Source of the DNA: Bacillota bacterium
GTDB taxonomy: Bacteria; Bacillota; Sulfobacillia; Sulfobacillales; Sulfobacillaceae
DNA length: 48,162 nt
NCBI GenBank assembly: GCA_023475835.1
Contig: JAMCVM010000011.1
Span: forward strand, 1 to 48,162
Reading direction: 5' to 3'
Position numbers and translations under genes: made by a program. Of this stretch, positions 24,502 to 34,607 are shown piece after piece. Under the pieces are notes generated by a model. The model was not told the origin of the DNA, made no database searches, and was given only the letters and a program-made list of their open reading frames with translations. Positions within the stretch are counted from its first letter, which is position 1. Each line of letters opens with the position of its first letter.

Positions 24502-25181
24502 GCGGGAGGCACTCAGAGAGCATGGTGTTGGGACTTGACGCTTCAGGAACAGGACTGGCTGTAGGGCTGGTGGATGAACAGCGAGATGGGCACGTATTGG
24601 CCGATTGGTACTGGCTCAGTCCGCGGTCAGCTGGGACGCACCTGGTATCGTGGATCGACCAAATCCAAAGAGAATTCGGGGTGCCTGATGCGCTCGCCGT
24701 GGGCATCGGGCCGGGCTCGTTCACTGGCGTCCGGATTGCGGTGACGGCAGCCAAGGTGCTGGCATGGTCATGGTCGATTCCTATTCATGCGGTGTCCTCG
24801 CTGGCAGCTTGGGCCTGTGCGGCACCCGAGAACGAACGGGTTTTGGTGACCAGTGAACGACGGGGTGATGCCTTCTTCGGAGGTCTATATTTTAACGGGG
24901 CCTCGGGTCCGGAAGCGATCGTCAAAGATTTTCCAGTGGACGGTATTTTGCCTCCATCGTTTCCCCGTGCTGAGTCGCTATGGGTGATTGGGGCGTTGTC
25001 CGAGGATCAGGATTGGCTGGTCCGCATCGGGCCTTTGGCCAAGGGGCTAAGCAATGTCCCCTTGCTCGGGTCGAACGTAGCCCGCTTGGCATGCCTGAGC
25101 GGGCTTGGGGCGGGCACCGATCCGCTCCAAGTGGCCCCAGCCTATCTCAAGTCCGTGGCTATACGCATGCGGCCAGTTTAG
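24498..25181 (+). CDS. tsaB: tRNA t6A biosynthesis protein TsaB
   Basis: A 227-residue ASKHA-fold protein that pairs with TsaD. VLGLDASGTGLAVGLV starts the fold and the YeaZ signature is AVGIGPGSFTGVRIAVTAAK. The ATG at 24498 overlaps the tsaE stop by 4 nt; an ATG at 24522 would give the usual N-terminus (MVLGLDAS) and is an alternative, with GGGAGG 12 bases upstream. It has no catalytic metal site, as usual. Confidence 0.92.
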   Translation: MSGRHSESMVLGLDASGTGLAVGLVDEQRDGHVLADWYWLSPRSAGTHLVSWIDQIQREFGVPDALAVGIGPGSFTGVRIAVTAAKVLAWSWSIPIHAVSSLAAWACAAPENERVLVTSERRGDAFFGGLYFNGASGPEAIVKDFPVDGILPPSFPRAESLWVIGALSEDQDWLVRIGPLAKGLSNVPLLGSNVARLACLSGLGAGTDPLQVAPAYLKSVAIRMRPV

Positions 25182-25225
25182 GCTGGGCTTGTTAAAATGT
25201 TCCGTGATCAGCAACCAACATGATA

Positions 25226-25240
25226 CATTAGAACCTAATG
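25226..25240. promoter_or_regulatory. Inverted repeat before rimI
   Basis: CATTAG (25226-25231) and CTAATG (25235-25240) form a perfect 6-bp inverted repeat with three bases between, about 40 bases before the rimI start. It could be an operator or a small leader hairpin. Confidence 0.3.
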
Positions 25241-25281
25241 GAAAATAGCCGTGCCGATAGCAGGGCGGAAAGGAAGGGCCT

Positions 25282-25758
25282 ATGGCTGTGTTGGGGACGA
25301 TCGACGACGCGGACGAAATTCGTATCCGCGACATGTACTTAACGGATTTGGACCGGATTGTCGAAATTGAGTCTCGTTCGTTTCCTACGGCCTGGTCTCG
25401 AAGCGCCTTTCAAAGCGAATTGGTCGAAAACACGTTTGCGACCTATTTGGTTTTGGATTTTCACGGCAAAGTGGTGGCGTATGGCGGCATGTGGCTCATT
25501 TTGGACGAGGCTCATGTGACCAACGTTGCGGTCCATCCTGACTTCCGAGGTCACCACTTGGGTGAGACGATGATGGTTGGTCTGATGACCCGGGGCAAAC
25601 AATTGGGGGCGGCACGGATGACGTTGGAGGTTCGACGAGGCAACGACATCGCCCAAAACTTATACAAAAAGCTGGGCTTTGTTCAACTAGGAGTGCGTCG
25701 CGGATATTACACGGATACCCGGGAAGATGCTTTCATCATGTGGAAAGACCCCTTGTGA
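25282..25758 (+). CDS. rimI: Ribosomal-protein-alanine N-acetyltransferase RimI
   Basis: A 158-residue GNAT enzyme. IRDMYLTDLDRIVEIESRSF, then the acetyl-CoA site VTNVAVHPDFRGHHLGETMM and LEVRRGNDIAQNLYKKLGFV are typical RimI blocks. It acetylates the N-terminal alanine of ribosomal protein bS18. The ATG follows GGAAGG. Its place between tsaB and tsaD is the conserved one. An N-terminal extension of about nine residues precedes the usual start. Confidence 0.9.
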   Translation: MAVLGTIDDADEIRIRDMYLTDLDRIVEIESRSFPTAWSRSAFQSELVENTFATYLVLDFHGKVVAYGGMWLILDEAHVTNVAVHPDFRGHHLGETMMVGLMTRGKQLGAARMTLEVRRGNDIAQNLYKKLGFVQLGVRRGYYTDTREDAFIMWKDPL

Positions 25759-25762
25759 GCGG

Positions 25763-26239
25763 CTAGGATTCGCTTGCCTGGGTATTGTTGGCCGTGTCGC
25801 CGGTGCTTTCGCCGGACCGGGGCGGCAGTCCCGCCCACCCGGTCGCGACGGCACCGATGATGGCATTGAGACCGGCCGCGACGAGGGCGGAGAGCAGGGA
25901 TCCGGTGCGTTGGTGGAGGTGCAGTAAGATGATGGCCGCTCGTGCGGGAACTCCGGGCAAGATTTGAATGAGGGTGCTTTGAGCCATGGGAAGTCGGATC
26001 ACGTACTGATAGAGCAAGGTGCCCAGAAATGCGGAGAGAGCACCGACTAAAAGTCCCCGTAACAGTCGAGGCAGATGGTGACGGCGAAGATATCGTCCGT
26101 AAGCGACGAAGATGAGCACGCCCGCTAGGAACGCGACCAATCGGCCAGCACTGATGCCGGGATAGGTAACTGGCCAAAGACTGAGCGCACTCGGACTTGC
26201 AAACACGAGAGCAAGTGCCAGTGCATAGATAAGGGCCAC
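25763..26239 (-). CDS. Small polytopic membrane protein, unknown
   Basis: A 158-residue protein with about four hydrophobic helices (near residues 1-22, 28-47, 60-85 and 108-138) and a polar Ser/Thr-rich tail. No family is recognised. The GTG start has a strong AAGGAGG site. It is encoded on the strand opposite to the tsa operon, between rimI and tsaD, and its stop lies 4 bases from that of rimI. It therefore splits the operon into two transcripts or overlaps it antisense. Confidence 0.65.
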   Translation of the reverse strand: MALIYALALALVFASPSALSLWPVTYPGISAGRLVAFLAGVLIFVAYGRYLRRHHLPRLLRGLLVGALSAFLGTLLYQYVIRLPMAQSTLIQILPGVPARAAIILLHLHQRTGSLLSALVAAGLNAIIGAVATGWAGLPPRSGESTGDTANNTQASES

Positions 26240-26355
26240 TCAAAACACCTCCTTGAATCAGGCCTAGAGTGGGCGGACTGCTTCGACTTTATGCGCATGT
26301 TAGCTGGTTGATCAGGGGCATGCCGGAAAATCGGGCGGGAAAGGACAAGGATCCC

Positions 26356-27372
26356 ATGCTGGTGCTGGGGATTGAATCATCGTGTGACGATACCGGAGTC
26401 GGGATTGTGGCTGACGGCCGTGAAGTGTTAGCCGCTCGGGTACAATCGTCGGCGATGTTGCATGAAGAATTTGGGGGAATTGTGCCCGAACTGGCTAGTC
26501 GGGAGCATGTCATGGCGATTTTACCGGCGATTCAAAATGTGCTGACGGAATCGGGGATAGGGGTTGGCCAAATCGATGCTATAGCCGTGACTCGAGGGCC
26601 AGGCTTGTTAGGATCCTTGCTGGTTGGAGTCACAGCGGCCAAGACGTTGTCTCTAGCTCTTTCGCGTCCGTTGATCGGGGTCAATCATTTGGAAGCCCAT
26701 CTATATGCGAATGCATTGGCGGCCTCGATTGAGTTCCCGGCGGTGGCGCTGTTAGTGTCTGGCGGGCATAGTGCCATCTATCGTTGGTCGGATCATGGAC
26801 GGCTTCAGTTGTTGGGCGAGACGGTGGATGATGCGGCCGGTGAGGTGCTGGACAAAGGGGCGCGAACCTTGGGATTAGGATATCCGGGCGGGCCAGCCGT
26901 CGAACGGTTGGCGCGGACGGTGTCCATGACCGATCTGAAATTGCCCATTCCTCGCCTAAGACATCCAGAGCGTCGTTTTGATCTCAGCTTTAGTGGACTG
27001 AAGACCGCACTTGTAGATTTGCACCAAAGACATCCCGAACGCCTGGCCGAACTGGCTTACGCCCTGGAGACAGCAGTGGTGGAGTCTCTGGTGCGACAGG
27101 CAGTGGCGGCAGCGTTGAGCGAAAATGTGCGCCATTTGTACCTGGCGGGTGGGGTAAGTGCTAATCAGAGACTACGAGCGGTTTTGGAGGAACGCGCCGA
27201 AGGCCATCAAATTGAAGTTCACTGTCCGCTCCGCCAATATTCGACGGACAACGGAGCGATGGTGGCTTGCGCAGGCTATTATCACTGGCGGCTTGGCCAT
27301 TTCATGGGGCTGGACCAAGGTCCAAGGACCCCCTTTCCTCTGGGCGAGGATCTGGCCCTAACCAAGTCGTAA
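26356..27372 (+). CDS. tsaD: tRNA N6-adenosine threonylcarbamoyltransferase TsaD
   Basis: A 338-residue ASKHA enzyme that transfers the threonylcarbamoyl group to A37 of tRNA. VLGIESSCDDTGVGI, the metal-binding HLEAH (His111 and His115), LLVSGGHSAIY, GEVLDKGARTLGLGYPGGP, FSFSGLKTA-like LSFSGLKTAL and GGVSANQRLR are all present. I start at the ATG at 26356, preceded by AAGGA, which gives the family's usual length; the longer frame from 26269 adds 29 residues without homology. Confidence 0.95.
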   Translation: MLVLGIESSCDDTGVGIVADGREVLAARVQSSAMLHEEFGGIVPELASREHVMAILPAIQNVLTESGIGVGQIDAIAVTRGPGLLGSLLVGVTAAKTLSLALSRPLIGVNHLEAHLYANALAASIEFPAVALLVSGGHSAIYRWSDHGRLQLLGETVDDAAGEVLDKGARTLGLGYPGGPAVERLARTVSMTDLKLPIPRLRHPERRFDLSFSGLKTALVDLHQRHPERLAELAYALETAVVESLVRQAVAAALSENVRHLYLAGGVSANQRLRAVLEERAEGHQIEVHCPLRQYSTDNGAMVACAGYYHWRLGHFMGLDQGPRTPFPLGEDLALTKS

Positions 27373-27435
27373 TCTCAACATTTCGGGCGTGAAGATTGAG
27401 CGGCGGATGATGAAAGCAAAAGGAGGAAGAAACCC

Positions 27436-27948
27436 ATGATTTTGGCCTTTGGCGAGCATTATCCAGTACTGAAAGCGCCGGTTTTCGTGGCCCCGGGGTC
27501 TTACATCGTAGGCCGAGTAGAGATCCAAGAAGAGTCATCGGTTTGGTTCAACGCGGTGATTCGGGCGGACGGTGAGCCAATACAAATTGGCAAGCGCACC
27601 AATGTACAGGACCAATGCGTCATCCACGCCGATCCAGGATTCCCGGTGACCATTGGCGATAGGGTCACGATTGGGCACCGTGCGATCATTCACGGAGCGA
27701 GCATCGCCTCGGATGTGTTGGTTGGCATGGGAGCTGTCGTCATGAACGGTGCGGTGGTCGAATCTCAAGTCATTATTGCTGCCGGGTCGTTAATTCCAGA
27801 GAGGATGACAGTTCCCCAGGGCAGTGTGGTGATGGGAAGTCCGGCACGGCGTGTGCGTTCGATTCGGCCGGAAGAAATTGAGCAGATGTTGGCCCAGGCG
27901 GATTCCTATGTCGCGCGGTGGCTAAACCAAGGCTGGCATTTTCACTAG
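27436..27948 (+). CDS. Gamma-class carbonic anhydrase-like hexapeptide protein
   Basis: A 170-residue left-handed beta-helix protein with hexapeptide repeats. The three metal histidines of the gamma-carbonic anhydrase family are at His64 (VIHADPG), His81 and His86 (GHRAIIHG). GSVVMGSPARRVR ends the helix. Members interconvert CO2 and bicarbonate or act as related acyltransferase-fold proteins. The ATG follows AAAAGGAGG. It sits 63 bases after tsaD. Confidence 0.88.
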   Translation: MILAFGEHYPVLKAPVFVAPGSYIVGRVEIQEESSVWFNAVIRADGEPIQIGKRTNVQDQCVIHADPGFPVTIGDRVTIGHRAIIHGASIASDVLVGMGAVVMNGAVVESQVIIAAGSLIPERMTVPQGSVVMGSPARRVRSIRPEEIEQMLAQADSYVARWLNQGWHFH

Positions 27949-28018
27949 CTGAGCGAGGCATGAATTGTGGCCCAACCGCATAATCTAACTTTTACCAACT
28001 GCAGCGAGGAGTGAGACT

Positions 28019-29404
28019 ATGCGGCATGTGCATTTTATTGGGATTGGCGGATACAGCATGAGTGGTCTCGCCATCTTATTGCACCAACAAGGGATTGAAG
28101 TGAGTGGAAGCGACATGAATCGCTCCAGTCGAACCGAAAGATTACAGCGTGCCGGGATTACCGTATATTATGGACATGATAGAAACCACATCGGCGACGC
28201 CGATGTGGTGGTTTACACCACCGATGTCCCCCAAGACAATGCCGAACGGGCCCAGGCTCTTCAATTGAACCGGACCCTTTGGCATCGTTCGGAACTGCTA
28301 GCGCATATTTTACAACCCTACCGAACGATTTTGGTTGGGGGCACAGCCGGCAAGACCACAACGACTACCATGATTGGACAGGTGTTGGTTGAAGTCGGTC
28401 TGGATCCGACCGTGTTGGTGGGCGGGGAGGTGCCATATTTTTCGGGCAATGTGCGGTTGGGGCGGGGGTCATTGGCAGTGGCCGAAGCGGACGAGAGCGA
28501 CGGAAGTTTTTTGCGCTATCGGGCCTGGGTGTCGTTGGCCACCAATCTAGAGCCGGAACATTTAGAACATTATCAGGGACGCTTTGACCATCTCGTAGAC
28601 GCCTTCTCGGAGTTCTTGCGTCGGGTCCCGGACGATGGCTTAGCCATCTTGGGGACTGACTCTAAAGCGCTGGCCAGCCTAAGCCCCAGTCTCACTGCAG
28701 AACGGGTGCCCCTGATGACCTGCGGCTTTGATCCAAGTGCAGGAGTGCAGGCCAAAAATATCGCGGTCGAGGTCAGCGGTACCCGATTCGAGGTGTGGAC
28801 CAATGGCAGCCAAGTGGCCAACGTGTGGCTGCCCGTGCCCGGATTGCATAACGTGCAAAACGCATTGGCGGCGATGACGGCTTGCCATCATGCCGGCGTA
28901 GACTGGAAAGATGCGGCGGCCGTCTTGGCCCGGTTTGAAAACGCCGCCCGCCGATTTCAACGGGTCTTTGAAGATAGCCGGGTCTTGGTGGTCGATGATT
29001 ATGCGCATCATCCGGCGAAGATTATGGCGGCTCTGGGGGCGGCTCGGCAAGTGACGCGCGGGCGCGTGGTTGCGCTTTTTCAGCCCCAACGCTACGTTCG
29101 CACGAAAAATCTTTGGGAGGCTTTTGTGCAGGCTTTTCCTTTGGCGGACGAAGTCTATCTCACAGAGATTTATTCGCCAGCGGGAGAAGAACCGATTGCC
29201 GGAGTGAGCGGAGAACGCCTTGCCGAGGAAATCCGGCAGGTGCATCCGGGGCCCGTGCACTTCGTCGCCGATATGCGGCGCTTGCCGGAGATGATTCTCA
29301 GCGGCTTGGGCGTGGGGGATACGGTGATTACTATGGGCGCAGGCAATGTCTATCAAGTAGCCTACGCTCTGCGCGATGCCTTAAAGGCCGCCAAGTCGGG
29401 ATGA
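28019..29404 (+). CDS. murC: UDP-N-acetylmuramate--L-alanine ligase
   Basis: A 461-residue Mur ligase adding L-alanine to UDP-MurNAc. The N-terminal domain starts HFIGIGGYSMSGLA and SGSD; the ATP loop reads GGTAGKTTTTT near residues 108-117, where MurC usually has GTHGKTTT (Ala replaces His). EADESDGSF, TNLEPEHLEHY, DDYAHHPAKI and FQPQRYVRT identify MurC over Mpl. The ATG follows GCGAGGAGTG. It is outside a division cluster, followed 50 bases later by guaB. The family is certain; the possibility of a second, specialised copy remains. Confidence 0.93.
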   Translation: MRHVHFIGIGGYSMSGLAILLHQQGIEVSGSDMNRSSRTERLQRAGITVYYGHDRNHIGDADVVVYTTDVPQDNAERAQALQLNRTLWHRSELLAHILQPYRTILVGGTAGKTTTTTMIGQVLVEVGLDPTVLVGGEVPYFSGNVRLGRGSLAVAEADESDGSFLRYRAWVSLATNLEPEHLEHYQGRFDHLVDAFSEFLRRVPDDGLAILGTDSKALASLSPSLTAERVPLMTCGFDPSAGVQAKNIAVEVSGTRFEVWTNGSQVANVWLPVPGLHNVQNALAAMTACHHAGVDWKDAAAVLARFENAARRFQRVFEDSRVLVVDDYAHHPAKIMAALGAARQVTRGRVVALFQPQRYVRTKNLWEAFVQAFPLADEVYLTEIYSPAGEEPIAGVSGERLAEEIRQVHPGPVHFVADMRRLPEMILSGLGVGDTVITMGAGNVYQVAYALRDALKAAKSG

Positions 29405-30922
<1,518 letters not shown>

Positions 30923-30926
30923 TCGG

Positions 30927-30967
30927 CCGTCTGGGGCTTGGTGGCGCAAAGACTAAGGCCCAGACGG
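30927..30967 (+). terminator. Long-stem hairpin after guaB
   Basis: CCGTCTGGG (30927-30935) pairs perfectly with CCCAGACGG (30959-30967), and an inner CTT/AAG pair extends it past one mismatch. The outer arms are 23 bases apart. There is no T-tract. Confidence 0.5.
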
Positions 30968-31140
30968 TGATGTTTGCCATCTTATCCTCCTGGGGTAGGA
31001 ACGATCTGATGACTGCTGAGGCCACGCGGATCGTTCGTGGTTGGAAAGCAAGTAGTGTCCTTCCCCGACAAAGCGATGGCTGGGCTTGGGTAATGCAGGG
31101 AGGGCGAGGGCGAGGAAGAATTTTGAAGGCTCAGCCCGTG

Positions 31141-31162
31141 ACCCGATCGAATCGGGTATAAT
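31141..31162 (+). promoter_or_regulatory. TATAAT box overlapped by a 17-base palindrome
   Basis: A perfect -10 box (31157-31162) lies 40 bases before the transporter start. The palindrome ACCCGAT-CGA-ATCGGGT (31141-31157) fills the spacer between -10 and -35, touching the -10; no consensus -35 is present. This is a likely operator. Confidence 0.5.
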
Positions 31163-31201
31163 CCCTGTGAGATATCAAGACGTCGTGAGAGGATTGACTC
31201 A

Positions 31202-33049
31202 ATGCAGTGGCGAAAGATGGTGCTCGGACAACCGCTAAAGACGCGGGACGTAGAGTCCGGCCAGGTGGGGGTGTGGGAGGGGCTTTCGATTCTGGCTCCC
31301 GATGCCCTATCCTCAGTAGCATATGGAACTCAAGAGATTATCATCGTCTTGATGATGGCTGGAACCGCCGCATTATGGTATTCCCTTCCCATCTCCGCAA
31401 TCATCGTGCTCTTGTTGAGTTTTTTGGTGATCGGGTATCGTCAAATCATTGCCGCGTATCCCGGCGGAGGGGGAGCCTACGTCATCGGCCGAGATACCAT
31501 CGGTCCCAATGCAGGGCTTATGGCTGGCGCCGCGCTTATGGTCGATTACACTTTGACCGTAGCCGTCAGCGTCACGGCGGGTGTGGCGGCGTTGGTGTCC
31601 GCGTTTCCTTTTTTACTGCCGTGGAGTGTGCCGTTATGTGTGGTGGTGGTGCTGTTCATGACCGTGGTCAATCTTCGCGGAGTGCGGGAATCAGCCCGTC
31701 TGTTTGCCCCGCCGACGTATATCTTCATCGTGATGGTCTTGTCCATGGTGGTGGCTGGGTTGTTGAAGCATGACCCCACGGCTCAGCCTTTTCACCAAGA
31801 TATTGATCCCATCGGCTTAGCTGCCGTGGCGCCGATGCTTTTATTGCGGGCGTTTAGCTCCGGGTCTTCGGCCTTGACCGGGGTCGAGGCCATCTCCAAC
31901 GGGGTTCCGATCTTTTTGCAGCCCGGCGTGCGCCGAGCTCGGACCGCATTGATGTTGCTCGGACTGTTTTTGGGATCCATGTTTTTAGGCACGTCACTCA
32001 TCGCCTACCGATTCCATATCCATGTGACGGCCACCAGCAAGGTGACGGTGCTACAGCTGTTGGCCAACGACATTTTCGGCCATGGAATTTTCTTTTATGT
32101 GTTGTCATTCATTACCATGTCGATTTTGGCCGTCGCAGCCAACACCAGCTTTGCCGGGTTTCCCCAATTAGCGAGCGTCATGGCCCGAGATCAATGGATG
32201 CCGCGAATGTTCATGGCCCGCGGCGATCGCTTGGTCTATCAAAATGGGATTGTGGTTTTGGGCACGGTCGCCGCGATCTTGGTGATTGTGTTTAATGCGA
32301 ATACGGACTCGTTGATCCCCCTCTATGCGGTCGGGGTCTATATGAGTTTTACTATCGCGCTGATTAGTTTAGCCAAGAAACGGTTGAGCGAGCCGCACGC
32401 CCCGGGGCGTGGAGCGACCGTGGTGGTGGGGATTTTCGGGGGAATTCTGACCGCCACGGTCGTGGTGATCTCCATTATTGCCAAGTTTACCCACGGCGCA
32501 TACATGGTAGTCATCGCGATTCCGCTCATCGTGTTGGGACTTCGAGCGATCCGAAGGCATTACCAGGCCGTTACCGAGATGATTCAGATCCAACATTTCG
32601 AAATTAAACCGGTGGCCAGTCGACTGGTCGTCATTGTCCCGGTGGCGTCGGTGAACAAAATGACCCGCGAGTCCCTGTCGTATGCTTTGTCGATGAACCC
32701 GGACGAACTCGTGGTGTTGCATGTGGCCATTTCGCCCGAGCAGGCGGCACAAATCCAGGAGCGTTGGAACAAATGGGACCTGGATCGGAGGATAAAACTC
32801 GTGGTGATTCAGTCGCAATATCGGTCCGTGATACGACCTTTGGTACGCTATATTGACCATTTTCGCAATCTTCTTCATCCCGGCAAAGTGGTTGTGGTGA
32901 TTCCCGAGATGGTGGTGGACAGGTTCTGGAAGAATCTCCTGCATAATCATATGGCGATGACCTTGCAGGCGGTGTTGCTCTTCCGCCGACAAGTGGTGGT
33001 GACGGTGGTGCCGTTTAAGCTGGATCCGGAACAAATCAAGACCGATTAA
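31202..33049 (+). CDS. APC-superfamily potassium transporter, KimA-like
   Basis: A 615-residue integral membrane protein with about 12 helices and a cytosolic C-terminal domain (about residues 450-615). Blocks typical of Bacillus KimA (YdaO) are LAPDALSSVAYGTQEI, IGYRQIIAAYPGGGGAYV, SSGSSALTGVEAISNGVP, AANTSFAGFPQLASVMARDQ and MPRMFMARGDRL. KimA is a proton-coupled high-affinity K+ importer controlled in Bacillus by a c-di-AMP riboswitch and by c-di-AMP binding. I see no ydaO-type riboswitch upstream; a palindrome at the promoter may take its place. General amino-acid permease function is the alternative. Confidence 0.85.
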   Translation: MQWRKMVLGQPLKTRDVESGQVGVWEGLSILAPDALSSVAYGTQEIIIVLMMAGTAALWYSLPISAIIVLLLSFLVIGYRQIIAAYPGGGGAYVIGRDTIGPNAGLMAGAALMVDYTLTVAVSVTAGVAALVSAFPFLLPWSVPLCVVVVLFMTVVNLRGVRESARLFAPPTYIFIVMVLSMVVAGLLKHDPTAQPFHQDIDPIGLAAVAPMLLLRAFSSGSSALTGVEAISNGVPIFLQPGVRRARTALMLLGLFLGSMFLGTSLIAYRFHIHVTATSKVTVLQLLANDIFGHGIFFYVLSFITMSILAVAANTSFAGFPQLASVMARDQWMPRMFMARGDRLVYQNGIVVLGTVAAILVIVFNANTDSLIPLYAVGVYMSFTIALISLAKKRLSEPHAPGRGATVVVGIFGGILTATVVVISIIAKFTHGAYMVVIAIPLIVLGLRAIRRHYQAVTEMIQIQHFEIKPVASRLVVIVPVASVNKMTRESLSYALSMNPDELVVLHVAISPEQAAQIQERWNKWDLDRRIKLVVIQSQYRSVIRPLVRYIDHFRNLLHPGKVVVVIPEMVVDRFWKNLLHNHMAMTLQAVLLFRRQVVVTVVPFKLDPEQIKTD

Positions 33050-33091
33050 ATGAAAGGCTCGCGATAATCTAAGGAGGGAGTGAGGGGGTCG

Positions 33092-33682
33092 ATGGAAGCG
33101 CGTTTGGCGCGAGTGATTGCGATCGGAGTGGTCATTGGAGCGGTTGCGGCGATTGGCTTCACCGAGTTGGGGGTATTGCCCCGAGTGATTCCACCGGCAG
33201 TGGTCGAGGCCAAAGGCACAGTGACCTCTCCGCCAACCCGGTCGTCTATTCGACATTCATCGAGTCCGGCGGTTTCGGGTCCGCCATACGCCATTGAATA
33301 TTCGACTAACGATCTTTTGCAGTTGCATCAGTTGAGCCAGAGTTTGCATTGGCAGCCGTGGCTGCCAACCAAGGCACCGCAGCTCGACAGCTATGTCGAG
33401 AGCTATGTCTCCCAAGGCGTCTTGTCGGTGATTATCGGGCCGTACTTATTAGAAGAGTCGAATCATCCATTGTCGGTCCGCGAGGCCCCTACCAGCGTAA
33501 CGCCGGTGACATTGCCCAACGGCGATGCGGGCTCATGGTGGTGGGTGCCCGGCGAAGGGGGAAGCTCCTATCGCCTCAATTTGCAAATGGGTTCGATTTA
33601 TGTTCGAATCGCTGGATCCAATTCCCTGGCTACGCTAAGCCAGTTGGCGGAAAGCTTTCAACCGTTGATGGGACTATCGTAA
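33092..33682 (+). CDS. Membrane-anchored extracytoplasmic protein, DUF4367-like
   Basis: A 196-residue protein with an N-terminal hydrophobic helix (VIAIGVVIGAVAAIGF) that would serve as anchor or signal, a Pro/Ser-rich linker, and a C-terminal globular domain ending YVRIAGSNSLATLSQLAESF. That last block resembles DUF4367-type domains, found on anti-sigma-like or sporulation-linked lipoproteins; the match is weak. I choose the ATG at 33092 after the AAGGAGG/GGGGG purine tract; a GTG at 33080 is too close to the ribosome site. It lies 42 bases after the transporter gene and shares its transcript up to the terminator at 33710. Confidence 0.6.
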   Translation: MEARLARVIAIGVVIGAVAAIGFTELGVLPRVIPPAVVEAKGTVTSPPTRSSIRHSSSPAVSGPPYAIEYSTNDLLQLHQLSQSLHWQPWLPTKAPQLDSYVESYVSQGVLSVIIGPYLLEESNHPLSVREAPTSVTPVTLPNGDAGSWWWVPGEGGSSYRLNLQMGSIYVRIAGSNSLATLSQLAESFQPLMGLS

Positions 33683-33709
33683 CAACAAGCACCGGCGATG
33701 CCGTTAAAG

Positions 33710-33743
33710 AAGAAGGCGCCAGCAGACAGCCTGGCGCCTTCTT
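33710..33743. terminator. Bidirectional terminator
   Basis: A perfect 12-bp stem, AAGAAGGCGCCA (33710-33721) with TGGCGCCTTCTT (33732-33743), encloses a 10-base loop. It lies between converging genes, 28 bases after one stop and 46 from the other, and its A/T-rich stem bases resemble a two-way intrinsic terminator. Confidence 0.8.
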
Positions 33744-33788
33744 GGCTTCTATCTATTAGGATGGATGCGGTGCCGCCGAGAAAAAGCA

Positions 33789-34487
33789 TCAGCCTGCATC
33801 CGTCTTGGTGGGCTCTTGCCAGAATTCGTCGAACGGGTGGTCGTATAAGGCCCGACCCACGATGGCGGCGTTGACGCCCAAGCGTTGAAGTCGGAGTAGG
33901 TCGGTGCTGGTGCGGATCCCAGATCCGGCCCCTATCCACCGCGAAGGTCGCACCAAGCCTTGATACAACGCACTGTCTATGCGCGGTTTAGACCCCGGCG
34001 TGACCGCGGAGGAAACGATGAATCGTGAGATGCCAAGCTTTTCGGCGCGCTCGATGGTCTCCGGGGCCAGCGTCGGGGCTGGGCCGCTGGCACATTCTCC
34101 GGCACCTCTTTCGAGAGAGACGATGATTCGATCCGGGCCGACGCTAGAGGTGAGTTGATCGAATTTCTGAGGGTCTTGGGCGAGCCTTTGAACCACTACG
34201 GCTTGGGCACCTGCCGCGATCAGGCTTTGCGCCTCGTCGGCACTACGAACGCCGCCGCCGACCCACAAGTTCAATCCAGCGTGAGCCAACCCCAGCAGCA
34301 CTGCCGGTGCCGATGAAAATTCCAAATGGGCGGCGTCGAGGTCGATTACGTATAAAGTCTTGGCACCGAGCGCCTTAAAGCGCAACCCGACCCGCAAGGG
34401 ATTTCGGGAAACGACTTCCGTGTCGTTGCCGGGGGGGAGCCATACCGACCCTTTGGCGATGACAAGACAAGGGATGAGTTCGAACAT
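33789..34487 (-). CDS. HisA-fold paralogue with altered active site
   Basis: A 232-residue (beta/alpha)8 protein of the HisA/HisF family. WVGGGVRSADEAQSLIAAGAQAVVV, and GAGSGIRTSTDLLRLQRLGV with AAIVGRALYDHPF, are clear phosphate-site blocks. True HisA has two catalytic aspartates. Here the first (in IPALD) is Val9 within IPCLVIAKG, and the second (VSLD) is Glu126 in VSLERG; the DxSRDGT loop reads SSAVTPGS. So ordinary ProFAR isomerase activity is unlikely. No other his gene is present. The ATG at 34487 has AAAAAGGAGG upstream. Function is unknown; it may act on another phosphorylated amino-sugar. Confidence 0.75.
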   Translation of the reverse strand: MFELIPCLVIAKGSVWLPPGNDTEVVSRNPLRVGLRFKALGAKTLYVIDLDAAHLEFSSAPAVLLGLAHAGLNLWVGGGVRSADEAQSLIAAGAQAVVVQRLAQDPQKFDQLTSSVGPDRIIVSLERGAGECASGPAPTLAPETIERAEKLGISRFIVSSAVTPGSKPRIDSALYQGLVRPSRWIGAGSGIRTSTDLLRLQRLGVNAAIVGRALYDHPFDEFWQEPTKTDAG

Positions 34488-34607
34488 GAACGACCTCCTT
34501 TTTGGGTACACGGGTCAGTCAACGCTTCAGTGAGCGCATCGATGGGAGGGGAGACTAGGGAGCCCTCATGGCGATAGGCATCCCGAGTGGTCCGCCTTCG
34601 CGCTTTT

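Noticed and set aside
30968-31140. Possible ydaO (c-di-AMP) riboswitch before the KimA-like gene
   Set aside because: The conserved GGGG/AACC core segments and pairing were not found.
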